Shown: positions 44,866 to 55,693, counted from the first letter of the stretch. The stretch is DNA of 64,000 bases from Lumbricus rubellus (GCA_945859605.1 OX243815.1:28566981-28630980); one strand, 5' to 3'. The notes: generated by a model not told the origin, from the letters alone. Numbers and translations: made by a program.

Positions 44866-44934
<69 letters not shown>
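44866..44934. repeat. (AT)n microsatellite
   Basis: About 34 uninterrupted TA dinucleotides inside the 43133 element. Confidence 0.97.
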
Positions 44935-44936
<2 letters not shown>

Positions 44937-45504
44937 CTTTAAACTACTGACTGAGAGGGTGAAAATAGCTTGCACATATTTTGAGCATTTATTACTCATG
45001 CAGAGGTCTTCGCCTGGCTGACAGTGCCATAATTAGTATTGAGTCCCTCCTGTGAAGTCTGCATATCGGGAAACGCATCTCCTCCACTCCATCGCCAGCT
45101 CGCTGGCCTCTTCCCAAGATAACTCCGAACACCCCATACAAGTCGTATCTAATTACAATGCCAGACACCACATGAAATATGCGTCTGTGACCCGGCGTAG
45201 GCCCTATCATATATCCAACAGGCAACAGCATGCAGTTCCTATACCGCATGGCGTAGTCAAAATAGGTGAACTGTTGGAACAATTGGGCAAATTCAGATAG
45301 TGGCAAATGCATCCTTTCCCGTTTTACCACTGACATTATTTTGTCCAGAAACTGTCATTATCAATATTTTGTCATGATTTCCAGGGGGGGTCACGCGACC
45401 CCCCTTGACCTATGGTGCGGGCGCCCATGGTTGGCCACGCCGATATGATATACATATATATATACATATATATATAATACACATACATGCATTGTATATT
45501 GTAT

Positions 45505-45682
45505 ATGCGTGTGCGTGTGTGTGTGTGTGCGTGTGTGTGTGTTTGTGTGTGTGCACATTATATATTTATGTGTGCACACATTAGTGTATAATGCGTACAT
45601 ATGATTAACAAATTTTATAGATGTGTATGCCGTTATACGTGTGTGTTGTGTGTATGTGTGTATGTGTTATTGCGTGAGTGTA

Positions 45683-45714
<32 letters not shown>

Positions 45715-45716
45715 GT
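45505..45716. repeat. (TG)n microsatellite cluster
   Basis: Two TG-rich tracts (about 45507-45553 and 45685-45716) joined by AT-rich sequence. Confidence 0.9.
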
Positions 45717-45805
45717 TGTTACGCGGTGTGCAAAGCGCATCTAAGCCTCGTTCGTGCCTTCCTCTTTCGAATTCATGATGTGCTGAGTCGATCGAAAGAT
45801 CTCCC

Positions 45806-46340
45806 GCCTCTGCCTCTGCCTCTGCCTCTGCCTCTGCCTCTGCCTCTGCCTCTGCCTCTGCCTCTGCCTCTGCCTCTGCCTCTGCCTCTGCCCCTGTCTC
45901 TGCCTCTGCCTCTGCCTCTGCTTCTGCCTCTGCCTCTGCCTCTGCCCCTGTCTCTGCCTCTGCCTCTGCCTCTGCTTCTGCCTCTGCCTCTGCCTCTACC
46001 TCTGCCTCTGCTTCTGCCTCTGCCTCTGCCTCTGCCCCTGTCTCTGCCTCTGCCTCTGCCTCTGCTTCTGCCTCTGCCTCTGCCTCTGCCCCTGTCTCTG
46101 CCTCTGCCTCTGCCTCTGCTTCTGCGTCTGCCTCTGCCTCTGCGTCTGCCTCTGCCTCTGCCTCTGCCTCTGCCTCTGCCTCTGCCTCTGCTTCTGCCTC
46201 TGCCTCTGCCTCTACCTCTGCCTCCGCCTCTGCCTCTGCCTCTGCCTCTGCCTCTGCTTCCCTCTCCATCTCCGCCTCTGCCTCTGTCTCTGCCTCTGCC
46301 TCTGCCTCTGCCTCTGCCTCTGCCTCCTCTGCCTCCTCTT
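45806..46340. repeat. (CCTCTG)n hexanucleotide array
   Basis: Roughly 85 units of CCTCTG with occasional variants (CTTCTG, CCCCTG, GTCTCT). Because the unit is a multiple of three, every frame stays open (LPLPLP, EAEAEA, RGRGRG). A short open stretch on either strand follows at 46340-46450, with no clear exon. Confidence 0.95.
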
Positions 46341-46693
46341 CCGTCGCTGCATGGAATGACCTGGAAATCAGTCGTCGTCGACGGATCCTTAACGAAGGGA
46401 TCGAGGAGGATGACCTGGAGGAGAAGCAGGGTCTACTTAACGCCATCGATGTCGTCGCCTATCCAAGTGTCCATCGATGTGTCCATCTATTCATCACGAA
46501 TGCAATACTGTAATGTATGCAGTTGACTTTTTGGCTGAGAATTATACGTGCAGAGGATTTAACGAGCAATGACCACTGCAGTCACTGATGCAGTTTATTC
46601 GATTTTTGGAGGCAATAGATGTACGCCAGTGCGTATATATTATATATATATATTATGTATTTTATATATATAGACTCTAGTATATATTATATA

Positions 46694-47124
46694 CAGGGCC
46701 GGATTAAGGAATGTTCAACATGTTCGGCCGAACAGGGGCCCCCACACTTTAGGGGGCCCCCACAAATGTGTAAAAAAATTTGAGCAAATTTTTGCCATAT
46801 ACGACTATTTTCCCAAAAATTTCGGCGGATGACTAAAAAAAGGGAAAAGGTCATCAACTTTTTTGGCGGATGAAATGGTATGATTTTCCACAAAATTTCG
46901 GCGGATGACTAAAAAAAAAAGGTCATCAACTTTTTTGGCGGATGAAATTTTATGATTTTCGAAAAAATTTTGGCAGATGACTGAAAAAAAGGTCATCAAC
47001 TTTCTTGGCGGATGAAATGGTATGATTTTCGATTTTTTTTTTTTTTTAATTCGCAAAAAATTCCCGAACAGGGCCCCCACAAAAATTCCCGAACAGGGCC
47101 CCGACATTGCTTAATCCGGCCCTG
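46694..47124. mobile_element. hAT-type MITE, CAGGGCCGGATTAAG ends
   Basis: 431 bp with inverted ends CAGGGCCGGATTAAG / CTTAATCCGGCCCTG and a perfect 8-bp duplication ATTATATA (46686-46693 and 47125-47132). Internally it repeats a unit with ggtcatcaacttttttggcg and gatgaaat three to four times. A decayed copy is at 4095-4371 and a related subfamily at 40093-40325. Confidence 0.94.
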
Positions 47125-47132
47125 ATTATATA

Positions 47133-48474
47133 TATAGGCCTATATCATAAATACTATATATTATATATTACATATATCATATATATTATGATTATATTAT
47201 ATGTATTCTGCGCTCTGAATTTCTTCGCAAAATGTCAGCCGCTATTGCCATGGCAACCCATCCACGTATACGCCTAAACCGTGCCTGCAGCAGAAATTAA
47301 TTATTTTACTTTAAAAATCATGCATGCCTTGAGGTGTATTATTGGCTTGTTAAAATAATATGGTGTCAAATTGCATTCGGCTCGGAATAGTGCCTTCTTT
47401 TATCTGTACTCGTTGATAGTATACTTACCTGCAGTCTATTTCAATACAAGTTGTCAAAAGCATAGACGAATTTTTTATAGCACATCAGTACAAGAGCTAT
47501 TTATGGCAACGCAGGCTGCCAGACGAAATATACCCACCCATGTTGGACACTTTGCATATGCATGCTCAACACTCGGTGCTATAATGTACAACATTGTACA
47601 CTGACCATAGATTGTTGGAAGCCAGTAGCCGATTTTTATAGCGCATCTGTAGAAGAGTCTCCTCTCAATCTATGCACCGCATGTACGTCTACATGTCGAT
47701 CTGTCTGGGTGCATGGTAGCCTATATACATGTATATCTGCGAGCTGCAATCTTTCATTTTGACCAATATCTCTAAGGAAAGACTGACTGTCTTTTCATTG
47801 ACCAACATTCTCGTTCTGCTCCTGTCGTCTTCTCGGCGTTTGTCAGATTTAATGCACTTTATGTGTACGACCAGAGTTGGATCTCCATCGGCAAACATTC
47901 GGCGCCAACAAGAGACCATAGACTAATATATAATAGAGTGCAGATGGTGACACGACCGATTGCAAGGTCAACACAAATGTTCGCGTCTGGATTTAATGGG
48001 AAATCGCTGCCATTCGGTCTGCACCATGAATACAAATTACTACTGCTACTTTACTATTAATGTATAGTTTATGTATATTTTTTTATATAAATGGTCTTGC
48101 TTTCATTATACATGTACGCTTGTGTATGCTCTGTATTCACGTATGTTTGCCTTTTATTTATATATAGACAACTATACGATATATAACATTAAAATGTAAC
48201 TTTTTTGAACGATGTAGCTCATATTGTTATGTTATGTAATAAAATAATTATATATATATATATACATAATTATCATGAATACTATTTAATACATGTGTAA
48301 TTGTGTATGCCTTTATAAAGAGCATTGTATTTACTATAAAATCACAATTCTAAGTACCGTATATCGCATGATGATGGATGGATGCATCGAGAGAAAGGAG
48401 AACTATTACGTGTCGTGTACGTTATACACACACAAAGCACAGTGTCATTGACACACATGTATCTACCAACCGTT
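47133..48474. other. Intergenic DNA, nothing supported
   Basis: AT-rich sequence with short TA tracts. Two similar phrases (acgaattttttatagcacatcagtaca-like at 47467 and ccgatttttatagcgcatctgtaga-like at 47629) suggest an old local duplication. No gene was seen. Confidence 0.5.
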
Positions 48475-48475
48475 T

Positions 48476-48523
48476 GCCACACCACCACGACCACCACCAC
48501 GACCACGACCACCACGACCACCA
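48476..48523. repeat. (CCACGA)n short repeat
   Basis: Accacgacc units in a 48-bp run; the poly-Thr and poly-Val frames are artefacts. Confidence 0.85.
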
Positions 48524-49239
48524 GACACAATGGTCCCATCCATAAAATTTGCAATAATGCAACCACAGTTGTCGACATTTCAATGGACGCTCTTACTCGG
48601 ACGCCATAGAATATGTTACGAAATTAATATTTACCCACAAAAGGACTTTATTGCTTGCGTGTGTATATACACGGTCACACGAAAACACCTACATACACGA
48701 CTACAATAGCTACAAACATGCATTGTATTCATAGTACACGTGTGCTTGCTTGCGTACGAACGAACATGCATAGATGTAGGCTACATAATATATCTTATGC
48801 ACTCTTTCATTTGGAGGCGAGGTACTCGTTCGATGATACTCATAACATGAGTTTTACAATGCTCTGTCAACCACTGGTGAGGTATAGAATTGGAAGTTTC
48901 AATAATATTATTTTTTACATGTATGGTTCAACTTGAACGGTTTTGACTTGAGCTCAAATAACTTTGCAGCTTTGCTGTAATCATATATAAAATTATATAG
49001 ACTATAGGCCTACATGTATAACGTATAGGCCTACATAATGAATTTATATATTAGATTTGTTTAATCAAAATCAGGTTGACAAGCCGCAACACGGTTACAA
49101 GATGAAGTGAAAAATAGCTTTGAAGAAAATAATAGGCCTACATTTGTTTCGCCGGTTATTTTTATTTACTTATTTCAATTTATTCATTTATTCTCTATTT
49201 TTGGTAATTTTAGCTTATAACTGGATGGGGGTGCAAATA

Positions 49240-49335
49240 AAACAGAAGTCTCGAACCAAGTCTCTGCGCAGGCGGGGGATTAGAACCCCAGATCTTTCTA
49301 TTGACAATCCAGCACGCTAACCTTTACCTAGTACA
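49240..49335 (-). mobile_element. tRNA-Asp-like sequence, probable SINE head or tRNA pseudogene
   Basis: On the minus strand, gtactaggtaaaggttagcg (A-box region), then ggattGTCaatag (anticodon-loop position GTC) and ctggggttctaatccccc (T arm with B box). The layout follows an Asp(GTC) tRNA but stems are imperfect and no acceptor stem is seen. A functional tRNA is unlikely. Confidence 0.5.
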
Positions 49336-49499
49336 TCATCCAGAATCTTCTACAATTTGCAAACTGACAAAAAAAATGGTCGAAATGCTTAAGCAACAAT
49401 CAATCGATGTTTACACCAATAATGCATTAAAATCTGTTCTGGTATAATCCAATTTGTCCTAATTATGCCTAATAATTATACCTTAAGGCTTAATATGCC

Positions 49500-49640
49500 T
49501 GGTCGGGATTTATCCTAATATACCTAATGCAATCATAATATACCTAATGCAATCCTAATATACCTATTGCAATCCTAATATACCTAATATAATCCTAATA
49601 TACCTAATATATCATAATATATTTAATAAATCCTAATATA
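49500..49640. repeat. AT-rich minisatellite, CCTAATATACCTAATGCAAT unit
   Basis: About six imperfect units of 19-20 bp (aatcctaatatacctaatgc), decaying toward taatatatc at the 3' side. Confidence 0.85.
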
Positions 49641-49802
49641 CATAATATATCTTAATAGGTCTATACTTAAATTAAATGTCTTCAAATGTCCTAATATAGT
49701 CTATACCCTGAGATGCCCAATATATCCTAATTAAATGTATCCTAATTATGCACCAATATTTGTTAAATTGTCTTAATATATCCTAATATCCGAATGATAT
49801 AC

Positions 49803-49895
49803 ATAGAGAGATAGACGGACAGACAGACAAAGAGAGAGAGAGAAGGCGAAAAAAAGGTGACAGACAGACAGACGGACAGACAGACAGACAGACAG
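49803..49895. repeat. (ACAG)n/(AG)n microsatellite
   Basis: Gacagacagac and gagagaga units; the Cys-Leu-Ser-Val frames on the minus strand read this array. Confidence 0.9.
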
Positions 49896-50639
49896 AGACG
49901 TTGAGACACAAAAAATACAAACCTGAATAGACGATCATCTTCGAGAGGATCGTTGCCAATGCTTTCAGACAAACAAATCGAAATATCTTTTCCATCATCC
50001 GTTTCCACGACAACGCACAATTCATGGAATGATGTGCTTCAATGCATCCTCCTCAGAATCAAGACCCAGATAATCATGACTATCGAAACAAAATCTATGC
50101 CATCGATTTTTGACTGCACAGCAGAAAGAAGATGCCTCTGATGCACTTGAGTACAATGAGTATAGAGAAGACTCAGAAATTTTAAACTCATATAAATATA
50201 CGTCTAGCTAAGTTTCTAAGTAAGCTTTGGAGTTTCATAAAATTGTCAGCATCGCACAATTAACGAGTATCCACATCATTTGGGAATTACTCAGCCGAAT
50301 AACGAATAGGATCACTATAGCTTGATAAACATCGTGGTGTGTAATAGATAAAAGATTAGGCCTACAACGTCTCCCTTAAGGTAATCGGTTTCTGTACGGA
50401 AATTGCACTTCCTCAATGGAGTATACGACACTACTATAGTAGCGTGGTTGTATGGCGTGGTTGTAGCCACCGATATCGTAATCGTAATCGTAATCTCCAC
50501 AGTTCTACAGCGCCAATAGAAAGCCAAGCGCAGGGCACACGCCTATTCACGAGCGCTGCGTCTAGTCAGATGGGTCGTCTAAAAGAGTTTGTATACAGTC
50601 CGAAGGAGGTCGTGTAGTTCGGTTCCGTTCTCACAGCAC

Positions 50640-50710
50640 ACCACGCAAAGACAACAGAAGAGACAACAGAAGAGACAACGATGCCAATAAGACTTCCTGC
50701 TGCTTCTGCG

Positions 50711-50751
<41 letters not shown>

Positions 50752-51000
50752 AGACTTACAGTCAACAGAGAAAGAATCGACGGAGAAAAAGCCTGTCGCT
50801 GTATCTAAGAACTGACGGCGATCGATGTCAGGCACGCAGCAGCATCAGCATCAGCAGCAGCAGCAGCAGCAGCAACATCGGCGACTCATTACATCTCGGC
50901 GGTCGCTGGGGAACTTTGATTGCGTCGCCGACTGACGGCAACAACGATGCCAGAATCCTACTGCTGCTGCTGATGCTGCTGCTGATGATGATGATGCTGC
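50640..51000. other. CAG/CTG-rich region, no exon confirmed
   Basis: It contains (GCT)n at 50710-50752, (CAG)n at 50853-50874 and GCTGCTGAT at 50960-51003. A good-looking donor (gact|gtaagt on the minus strand, near 50762) is preceded by a frame without ATG and with an upstream stop, so I do not call an exon. Confidence 0.5.
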
Positions 51001-51686
51001 TGCTATGGTTTCAACCGCGCTGGTTAAAGGAATCCAGGATCTTGTATGACCAGCAGATGCTGTACACGTGCCAGAGAAACGGAGAAATATGTGGTTTATT
51101 GAGGAATATTGGACCGGAGAGCTAGCGCTTAGCAACCGAGATTAAAAATTGTAGCCATGGCAAAGAGGCAATTAACAGGCACATTGTTGCACGAAATAAT
51201 TGCAGTGCGTGGTATACAGTGAATGCATAGTATGTAGAAATATTATATGAAATTGCATTATATGCTTAAAATGATGTTTGCCAGTGTTGGTCTGAATATT
51301 GCAGAAGACAAAGATCCTTGGATCATAAGCTGATGCAATAAGATAACCTAAATCGGACGCAAGGCATAAGGTCAGATAAAAATATTAGGCCCTATATCGA
51401 AAATGAGCTTTCTAATTAAGATCATTTTAAGATAGTGATAAGACTTTTGTGATGTATTTGTGATGATTTTGCTGTGTCCATGACCTTATGAACAAACAAT
51501 GCTGCAGTGTTGCAGTGTATGGTCTGCAGACCTTTAATGCTGTGTCAAAGCTGTGACGAATTACCGCTAAATCACCGCATCCTACCTTAATTCGGTTATA
51601 AACTAGGCTAACCAAACCTCTTAGAAACAAGATGAGATGATTCTATTTATATATAAATCTATTTTGATTTTAAATGTGTCTACTAA

Positions 51687-51900
51687 ATGTCGCACACTAA
51701 AACGCGATTCCAGTCCTGTTCTCTAACACCCTCGATCGATCCGAGTATTAACCGCGTCGTGCACGATTTTTGTCTCCACTGCTATTTATTCTTGACTTTC
51801 TTTATTTGTTCCGCTATTGAGAATTCAATCCACGTTCTGAGGTTATCCAACCAATTCGCTTTTGGCCTACCTCGCGCACGTGACCCTGGTGTTGTGCCTT
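51687..51900 (-). pseudogene. 3' fragment of a LINE ORF2, degenerate
   Basis: The minus strand reads SRARGRPKANWLDNLRTWIEF, SIAEQIKKVKNK, a stop, then QWRQKS and EQDWNRVLVCD. RGRPK-x-x-W-x-DN-x-x-W ... SI-x-E ... WR is the C-terminal signature of RTE/craniofacial-development-protein-2-like reverse transcriptase ORFs. The in-frame stop and absence of the RT core mark a dead fragment. Confidence 0.7.
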
Positions 51901-51948
51901 GAATTATCTGCTTCTGCAAACAATTCCCTACCTTTCTCATGATGTATG

Positions 51949-52015
51949 CATGAGCACTTGTTATAGCGCCCCTTCAAGATAGCTACTCAGAGGCACTCCA
52001 GACTACAGCACGGAC
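51949..52015 (-). mobile_element. tRNA-derived SINE, 3' fragment (copy 3)
   Basis: On the minus strand: ctgtagtctggagtgcctctgag followed by aggggcgctataac. This matches the 3' part of the SINEs at 6337 and 38755; the tRNA-like head is absent. Confidence 0.75.
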
Positions 52016-53438
52016 ACTGAATGACTTGCTTACATGTAGCCTATGACCTATGTCCTCAAGAGGCACATTGCAACTGTATCTGCGATTAGCAACTATCTAA
52101 TTAGGAATTAGTCGATAAAATGTATGCTTACTTGGTCGCATCAGACCTGCTTACTTACTCAGATTAAATAGGATTACATTGACGGATTGTACGTACACCG
52201 ATGGCATGTCCTAATCAAAGTGCGAACTCCACGCAGTGTCGGCGGAGGCGGCGGCAGCGGAAGGCGAGTGCTGCGGCCATGTGTTCTGCGGTCGGTCGTC
52301 GGAACTACTTCTTCTTCTCTTCTTCTAAGTCGCATTGATAGATGAAGTGTCAGTGCATTTGATGATTGCCTTCACGGGTGATTGTTTCCACTCAAGGGTA
52401 AAGAAGACTACTTAAAAATAAGGCGACGAAGCAGAGGCGACTTTTAGTAGATGGCTGCTGCCGTGACCGTGTTGTTTGGCCCTGAGGGGGCCATTGACCA
52501 GCACCCACTCCCCACCATCACCCCACCCTTGCCCCGAAGTCAAGGAAGCGATAAAGCGAATCGGATAAATTAGTTCGTGGCTGCTGTTGCCAACAGTGGC
52601 GGCGCAATCGGCCAATTCACACTTTGCGTTTTCGCTTTCGGCAGAAAAGGAGAAAGCGTAATCTTCCGATGCACGCTCAACACATCTGGCGTTTTGCTTT
52701 CATGTGTCTGTCCTCCTTCATGGTTTTCACTCTTTCATTTCTTCTATGACTCTGTTTGTCAGTTTCTGTTTGCATGTTTCGTTCCCCCTCCCCCATCTCT
52801 CTCTCTCCGCACAAACACACACACACACACGCACGCACACACACGCCTACACACATAAACACGCACGCGCACACACACACTCAAGCATATATTCGATTAT
52901 CTAGAGATTTATTACACTATGTCGATATAAGATCGTTATCATATTCTCCAAAATTATGTAGGAATTTTAATTTTCGGAGGGATAGTTGTCTATTAATATC
53001 AGAACAATAAAAGACGACTTCTTTTATACATGTAGTCTTTACTAGGTTAAGCAATACAGTAGACCTAAGAGGTCTACCGGTTTTCGTTTGAAGCGTTATA
53101 GTTAGCCTACGTATCTGCGATTGCTCTCTAACAAGAGCCATTTCGATCATCGATAGTTCTGTGTTGTTGTTATTCACGAATTCTTTACTAGACGTGATTC
53201 CTAGAATTTGTGATTTTGTCGTTGTTGTTTTTATTTGCCAACGTACGCTGCATTTCACTGACACACGAGTTGATTTACACGTCGGCCTCTGCAAGAGTTC
53301 GTCACGCCTACCAACACGGGGCGCAATATAAACACGACCTAAGTAAACATAATATTATAATGTGGAATAGCAGCAACAAAGAGGAAAGGAAACTAGTCTT
53401 TTAGAAGGATGACCGACGACGTTGTAGGCCTAGCATGG
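52016..53438. other. Intergenic DNA with (CA)n microsatellite
   Basis: A CA/CACG array lies at about 52813-52883. A GGC-rich patch (52236-52300) could be part of a promoter or UTR but has no supported exon. Nothing else was recognised. Confidence 0.45.
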
Positions 53439-53444
53439 ACTGAT

Positions 53445-53580
53445 CGGGAACAGGACAATACCCCCCCCGGACAAAACCCCCCGGACAAAACCCCCCGGAC
53501 AAAACCCCCCCGGACAAAACCCCCCCGGTATAAAACCCCCCCGGACAAAACCCCCCATCTTGACTATAAAATACTGACTA
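53445..53580. repeat. Left terminal inverted repeat of the MULE, six tandem units
   Basis: Six units of 14-17 bp (ccccccggacaaaa) with one variant unit ggtataaaa placed second from the inner end, followed by atct and tgactataaaatactgacta. The same variant occupies the same place in the right repeat, so the whole array behaves as one inverted repeat. Confidence 0.9.
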
Positions 53581-53791
53581 GATAGTCTAAATAGATTTTC
53601 AAGCAAGCTGTTGCTTCATACTACAAGTAATGATGCAATGACATGTGTATTGTTTCAACATTTTTTCCAAACTAACATATTTAAACAGGCAAAAATGGTG
53701 AAATTTAGAGTCAAATGGCTCACTAATAAAAAAAATGATTAGTTATGAGTCTACCAAGTATTATCGTGAATTCTAATCGTTACAAAAAGGA

Positions 53792-54946
53792 TTAGATAAT
53801 AATGTTGTGTGCGATCCCACGCATGTAGTCGAGTAGACTACGATTGCTGAAGTCACGTACAATGTTAACAATCCGTTCATTGGATGCTTTGTACTTTTTC
53901 CTTTGGGGTTCTGGTGCGTGACCTCCGACCAGTTGAGCAATCTGAAGATTGTTGACGTCTTGCTCCCGCCTCAGCACATCGAGGAACTTCCAGATGTTTG
54001 GGTGATGCGACGACACGGATGACTGTAGCTTCCTGTGCCAGCCTTCAACATTGTTGTTCGTGCGTGGAAGTTCGTTCACTGCCCGTTCGTACATATTCCA
54101 AATCTTATGGCCGAAGATTGGTTGAGCTCTCCTCCGTCTCCGCTGCCGCCCTATGTAAGTGTCTTCAAAGTAATCCAATACTGGCATAAGCTCATCTGGC
54201 ACGACTTCTTGTATTGCTTCAAAAGCGCCTTCCATCGATTCAACAGGAACAAACGCGAGGGCGGTTATCATCCTTGTCTTAACTGCGAATTCTTCATCGG
54301 TTTGGTAGCGCTCTTGCAAACCGGTGGCTTGCACTTTACGATACACATTCTGCGATAGATGGTAGAAGCAACCGAGCACTTCAGCATCTGGGAATACGTC
54401 ACTGACGACATTCATGGCGGCAAGTTCGAAGTCTGTCAGTACTGTACTTGGTTTCAGATCATTGTGAATGGCAACCAAGTGCTGGAGCAATCGCATGTAA
54501 GTAGCTTGTGTCTTGTTTGGAAGTAGAGCATAGATACAAGGAATGACTCTTCCGTCGACCAGAGCATGGATGGAGTACAGTTGATAAAACAACTGCGGCA
54601 CAATTTTGAACGTGCCATCCATGAACCAGTGCTTCGAACTACGCAGCAGCTGAAGGCTTGTAGCGGTGGCGAATATCAGCATTCTATCACCATCACCGAC
54701 TCCACTGTCATATAAGAGAAACTGCTCACCTGTTGAAAGACTTTTGTATTCATCCGGAATCACGAGTGATGATCTGTCAGAAGGCAGCGGAAGGGGTGCG
54801 CTTACTTGCTGTTTATAACGTCTGATACAACGCCGAATGTTAGGAACTGCAGGCAGAGCGACAGCGGCAGTCTGACTGAGTGCTCCAACCTCAGTGGCGA
54901 TGATTTGTTGAGCTGTTTCTTGCGTAGTTTCAGCTCTGACTTTCAT
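53792..54946 (-). CDS. MULE transposase
   Basis: 384 codons with a Mutator-like DDE transposase core. HWFMDGTFKIVPQLFYQLY carries the first Asp (about residue 110), VLTDFELAAMNVVSDVFP the second (about 171), and NNVEGWHRKLQ the likely Glu (about 297). The conserved C-x-x-H motif GCFYHLSQNVYRK follows the second Asp. The N-terminus continues the FLYWCH protein: reading upstream of the ATG in the same frame gives GEVLQLRNRM, as in FLYWCH-MULE fusions. The enzyme would bind the terminal repeats and cut and paste the element. The body of the domain is intact; only the junction to the FLYWCH part is shifted. Confidence 0.88.
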   Translation of the reverse strand: MKVRAETTQETAQQIIATEVGALSQTAAVALPAVPNIRRCIRRYKQQVSAPLPLPSDRSSLVIPDEYKSLSTGEQFLLYDSGVGDGDRMLIFATATSLQLLRSSKHWFMDGTFKIVPQLFYQLYSIHALVDGRVIPCIYALLPNKTQATYMRLLQHLVAIHNDLKPSTVLTDFELAAMNVVSDVFPDAEVLGCFYHLSQNVYRKVQATGLQERYQTDEEFAVKTRMITALAFVPVESMEGAFEAIQEVVPDELMPVLDYFEDTYIGRQRRRRRAQPIFGHKIWNMYERAVNELPRTNNNVEGWHRKLQSSVSSHHPNIWKFLDVLRREQDVNNLQIAQLVGGHAPEPQRKKYKASNERIVNIVRDFSNRSLLDYMRGIAHNIII

Positions 54947-54949
54947 TCG

Positions 54950-55224
54950 ATTCCGCAGTTGAAGAACTTCGCCTCGCTCGGCTTGTGGTCCATGTGTGTG
55001 TGTTCGTTAAGAACACCAACAAGATTGTCACCTTCCAGTTTCAGCTTCGCCTTGCATTCGCCCTGTTTCTCTTTATTTTGTCTGCGCTTCTCACACTCGT
55101 ACGATGTAATACCATTAGCTAACTGTTTCTGCTTTACAAAAACGTAGCCGTTATATTTAACTTTACGTTTTCCCTTATCTGAAACTACAAACTCCATGCC
55201 TGCTGTCTGTCTTAACTTTTTCAA
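54950..55224 (-). pseudogene. FLYWCH zinc-finger part of the MULE protein, frameshifted
   Basis: The frame MEFVVSDKGKRKVKYNGYVF, then SYECEKRRQ and ECKAKLKLE, ending EHTHMDHKPS, has the FLYWCH layout (F ... G-x-x-x-x-x-Y-x-G-Y ... Y-x-C ... C-x-A-x-L ... H-x-H). A one-base shift just after HTHMDHKPS moves the frame away from the transposase, which continues as GEVLQLRNRM. It is either a real inactivating mutation or an assembly error. FLYWCH domains bind DNA and are commonly fused to MULE transposases. Confidence 0.78.
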
Positions 55225-55550
55225 ATACTGTACTGTCTATGAAATTTTCACTGCCCTTTATACTCAGATGGTCTTCATAGCTCCACCTACTCTCACTACT
55301 GGAATCAACTGCCTAGGTTCTGCTCTTGTTACATTAATTAACACCTGATTAAGGAGCTGGTGGGTTTTTCTTAGACCGGGCTGTTGATCAGAATCTCTAG
55401 GCTGTACCTACCCTCATTATTTACTTCATTAATTAGCACCTCCTCCCTACCCTTTCAGACCTATAAAATTACTTATTTATCACATCTTCAATTTGTCACC
55501 TGATTACGGAGCTGCTGGGTGGGTTTTATGCCAGTTATATATTGCTCTAC

Positions 55551-55693
55551 TAGTCAATATTTTATAGTCAACAGTTGTTAGATGGGGGGGTTTTGTCCGG
55601 GGGGTTTTATACCGGGGGGGTTTTGTCCGGGGGGTTTTGTCCGGGGGGTTTTGTCCGGGGGGTTTTGTCCGGGGGGGTTTTGTCCTAGACCCG
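55551..55693. repeat. Right terminal inverted repeat of the MULE, seven tandem units
   Basis: Seven ggggttttgtccgg units including one ttttatacc variant second from the inner end, preceded by tagtcaatattttatagtca. It mirrors the left array but has one more unit. Confidence 0.9.

Larger units (their letters stand above)
43133..45429. mobile_element. 2.3-kb hAT-type non-autonomous element, CATGGGCGCCCGCA ends
   Basis: Perfect 14-bp inverted ends CATGGGCGCCCGCA / TGCGGGCGCCCATG are followed inward by ggggggtca-type sequence in inverted orientation. The perfect 8-bp duplication is GTTGGCCA (43125-43132 and 45430-45437). No transposase was recognised; a 114-codon minus-strand frame at 44992-45336 has no known domain. 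A SINE (44594-44791) and a long AT microsatellite lie inside. The CA start and 8-bp duplication point to hAT, though the termini are not the common CAG type. Confidence 0.85.
53445..55693 (-). mobile_element. FLYWCH/MULE-type DNA transposon
   Basis: 2249 bp with long terminal inverted repeats made largely of tandem GGACAAAACCCCC-like units (left 53445-53580, right 55551-55693). The outer ends are CGGGAACAGGACAA and its partner TTGTCCTAGACCCG. The flanks share ACTGAT (53439-53444 and 55694-55699), shorter than the usual 8-9 bp MULE duplication. Inside, on the minus strand, are a FLYWCH zinc-finger segment and a MULE transposase. One frameshift separates them, so this copy is probably inactive. 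Confidence 0.85.

Noticed and set aside
45667..46526. Poly-LP and poly-EA frames of 259-282 codons
   Set aside because: Both strands stay open only because the CCTCTG unit is a multiple of three and lacks stops.
50566..50835. Signal-peptide exon for the cysteine-rich gene (donor gact|gtaagt near 50762)
   Set aside because: The donor and phase fit, but the frame has no ATG and a stop just upstream.
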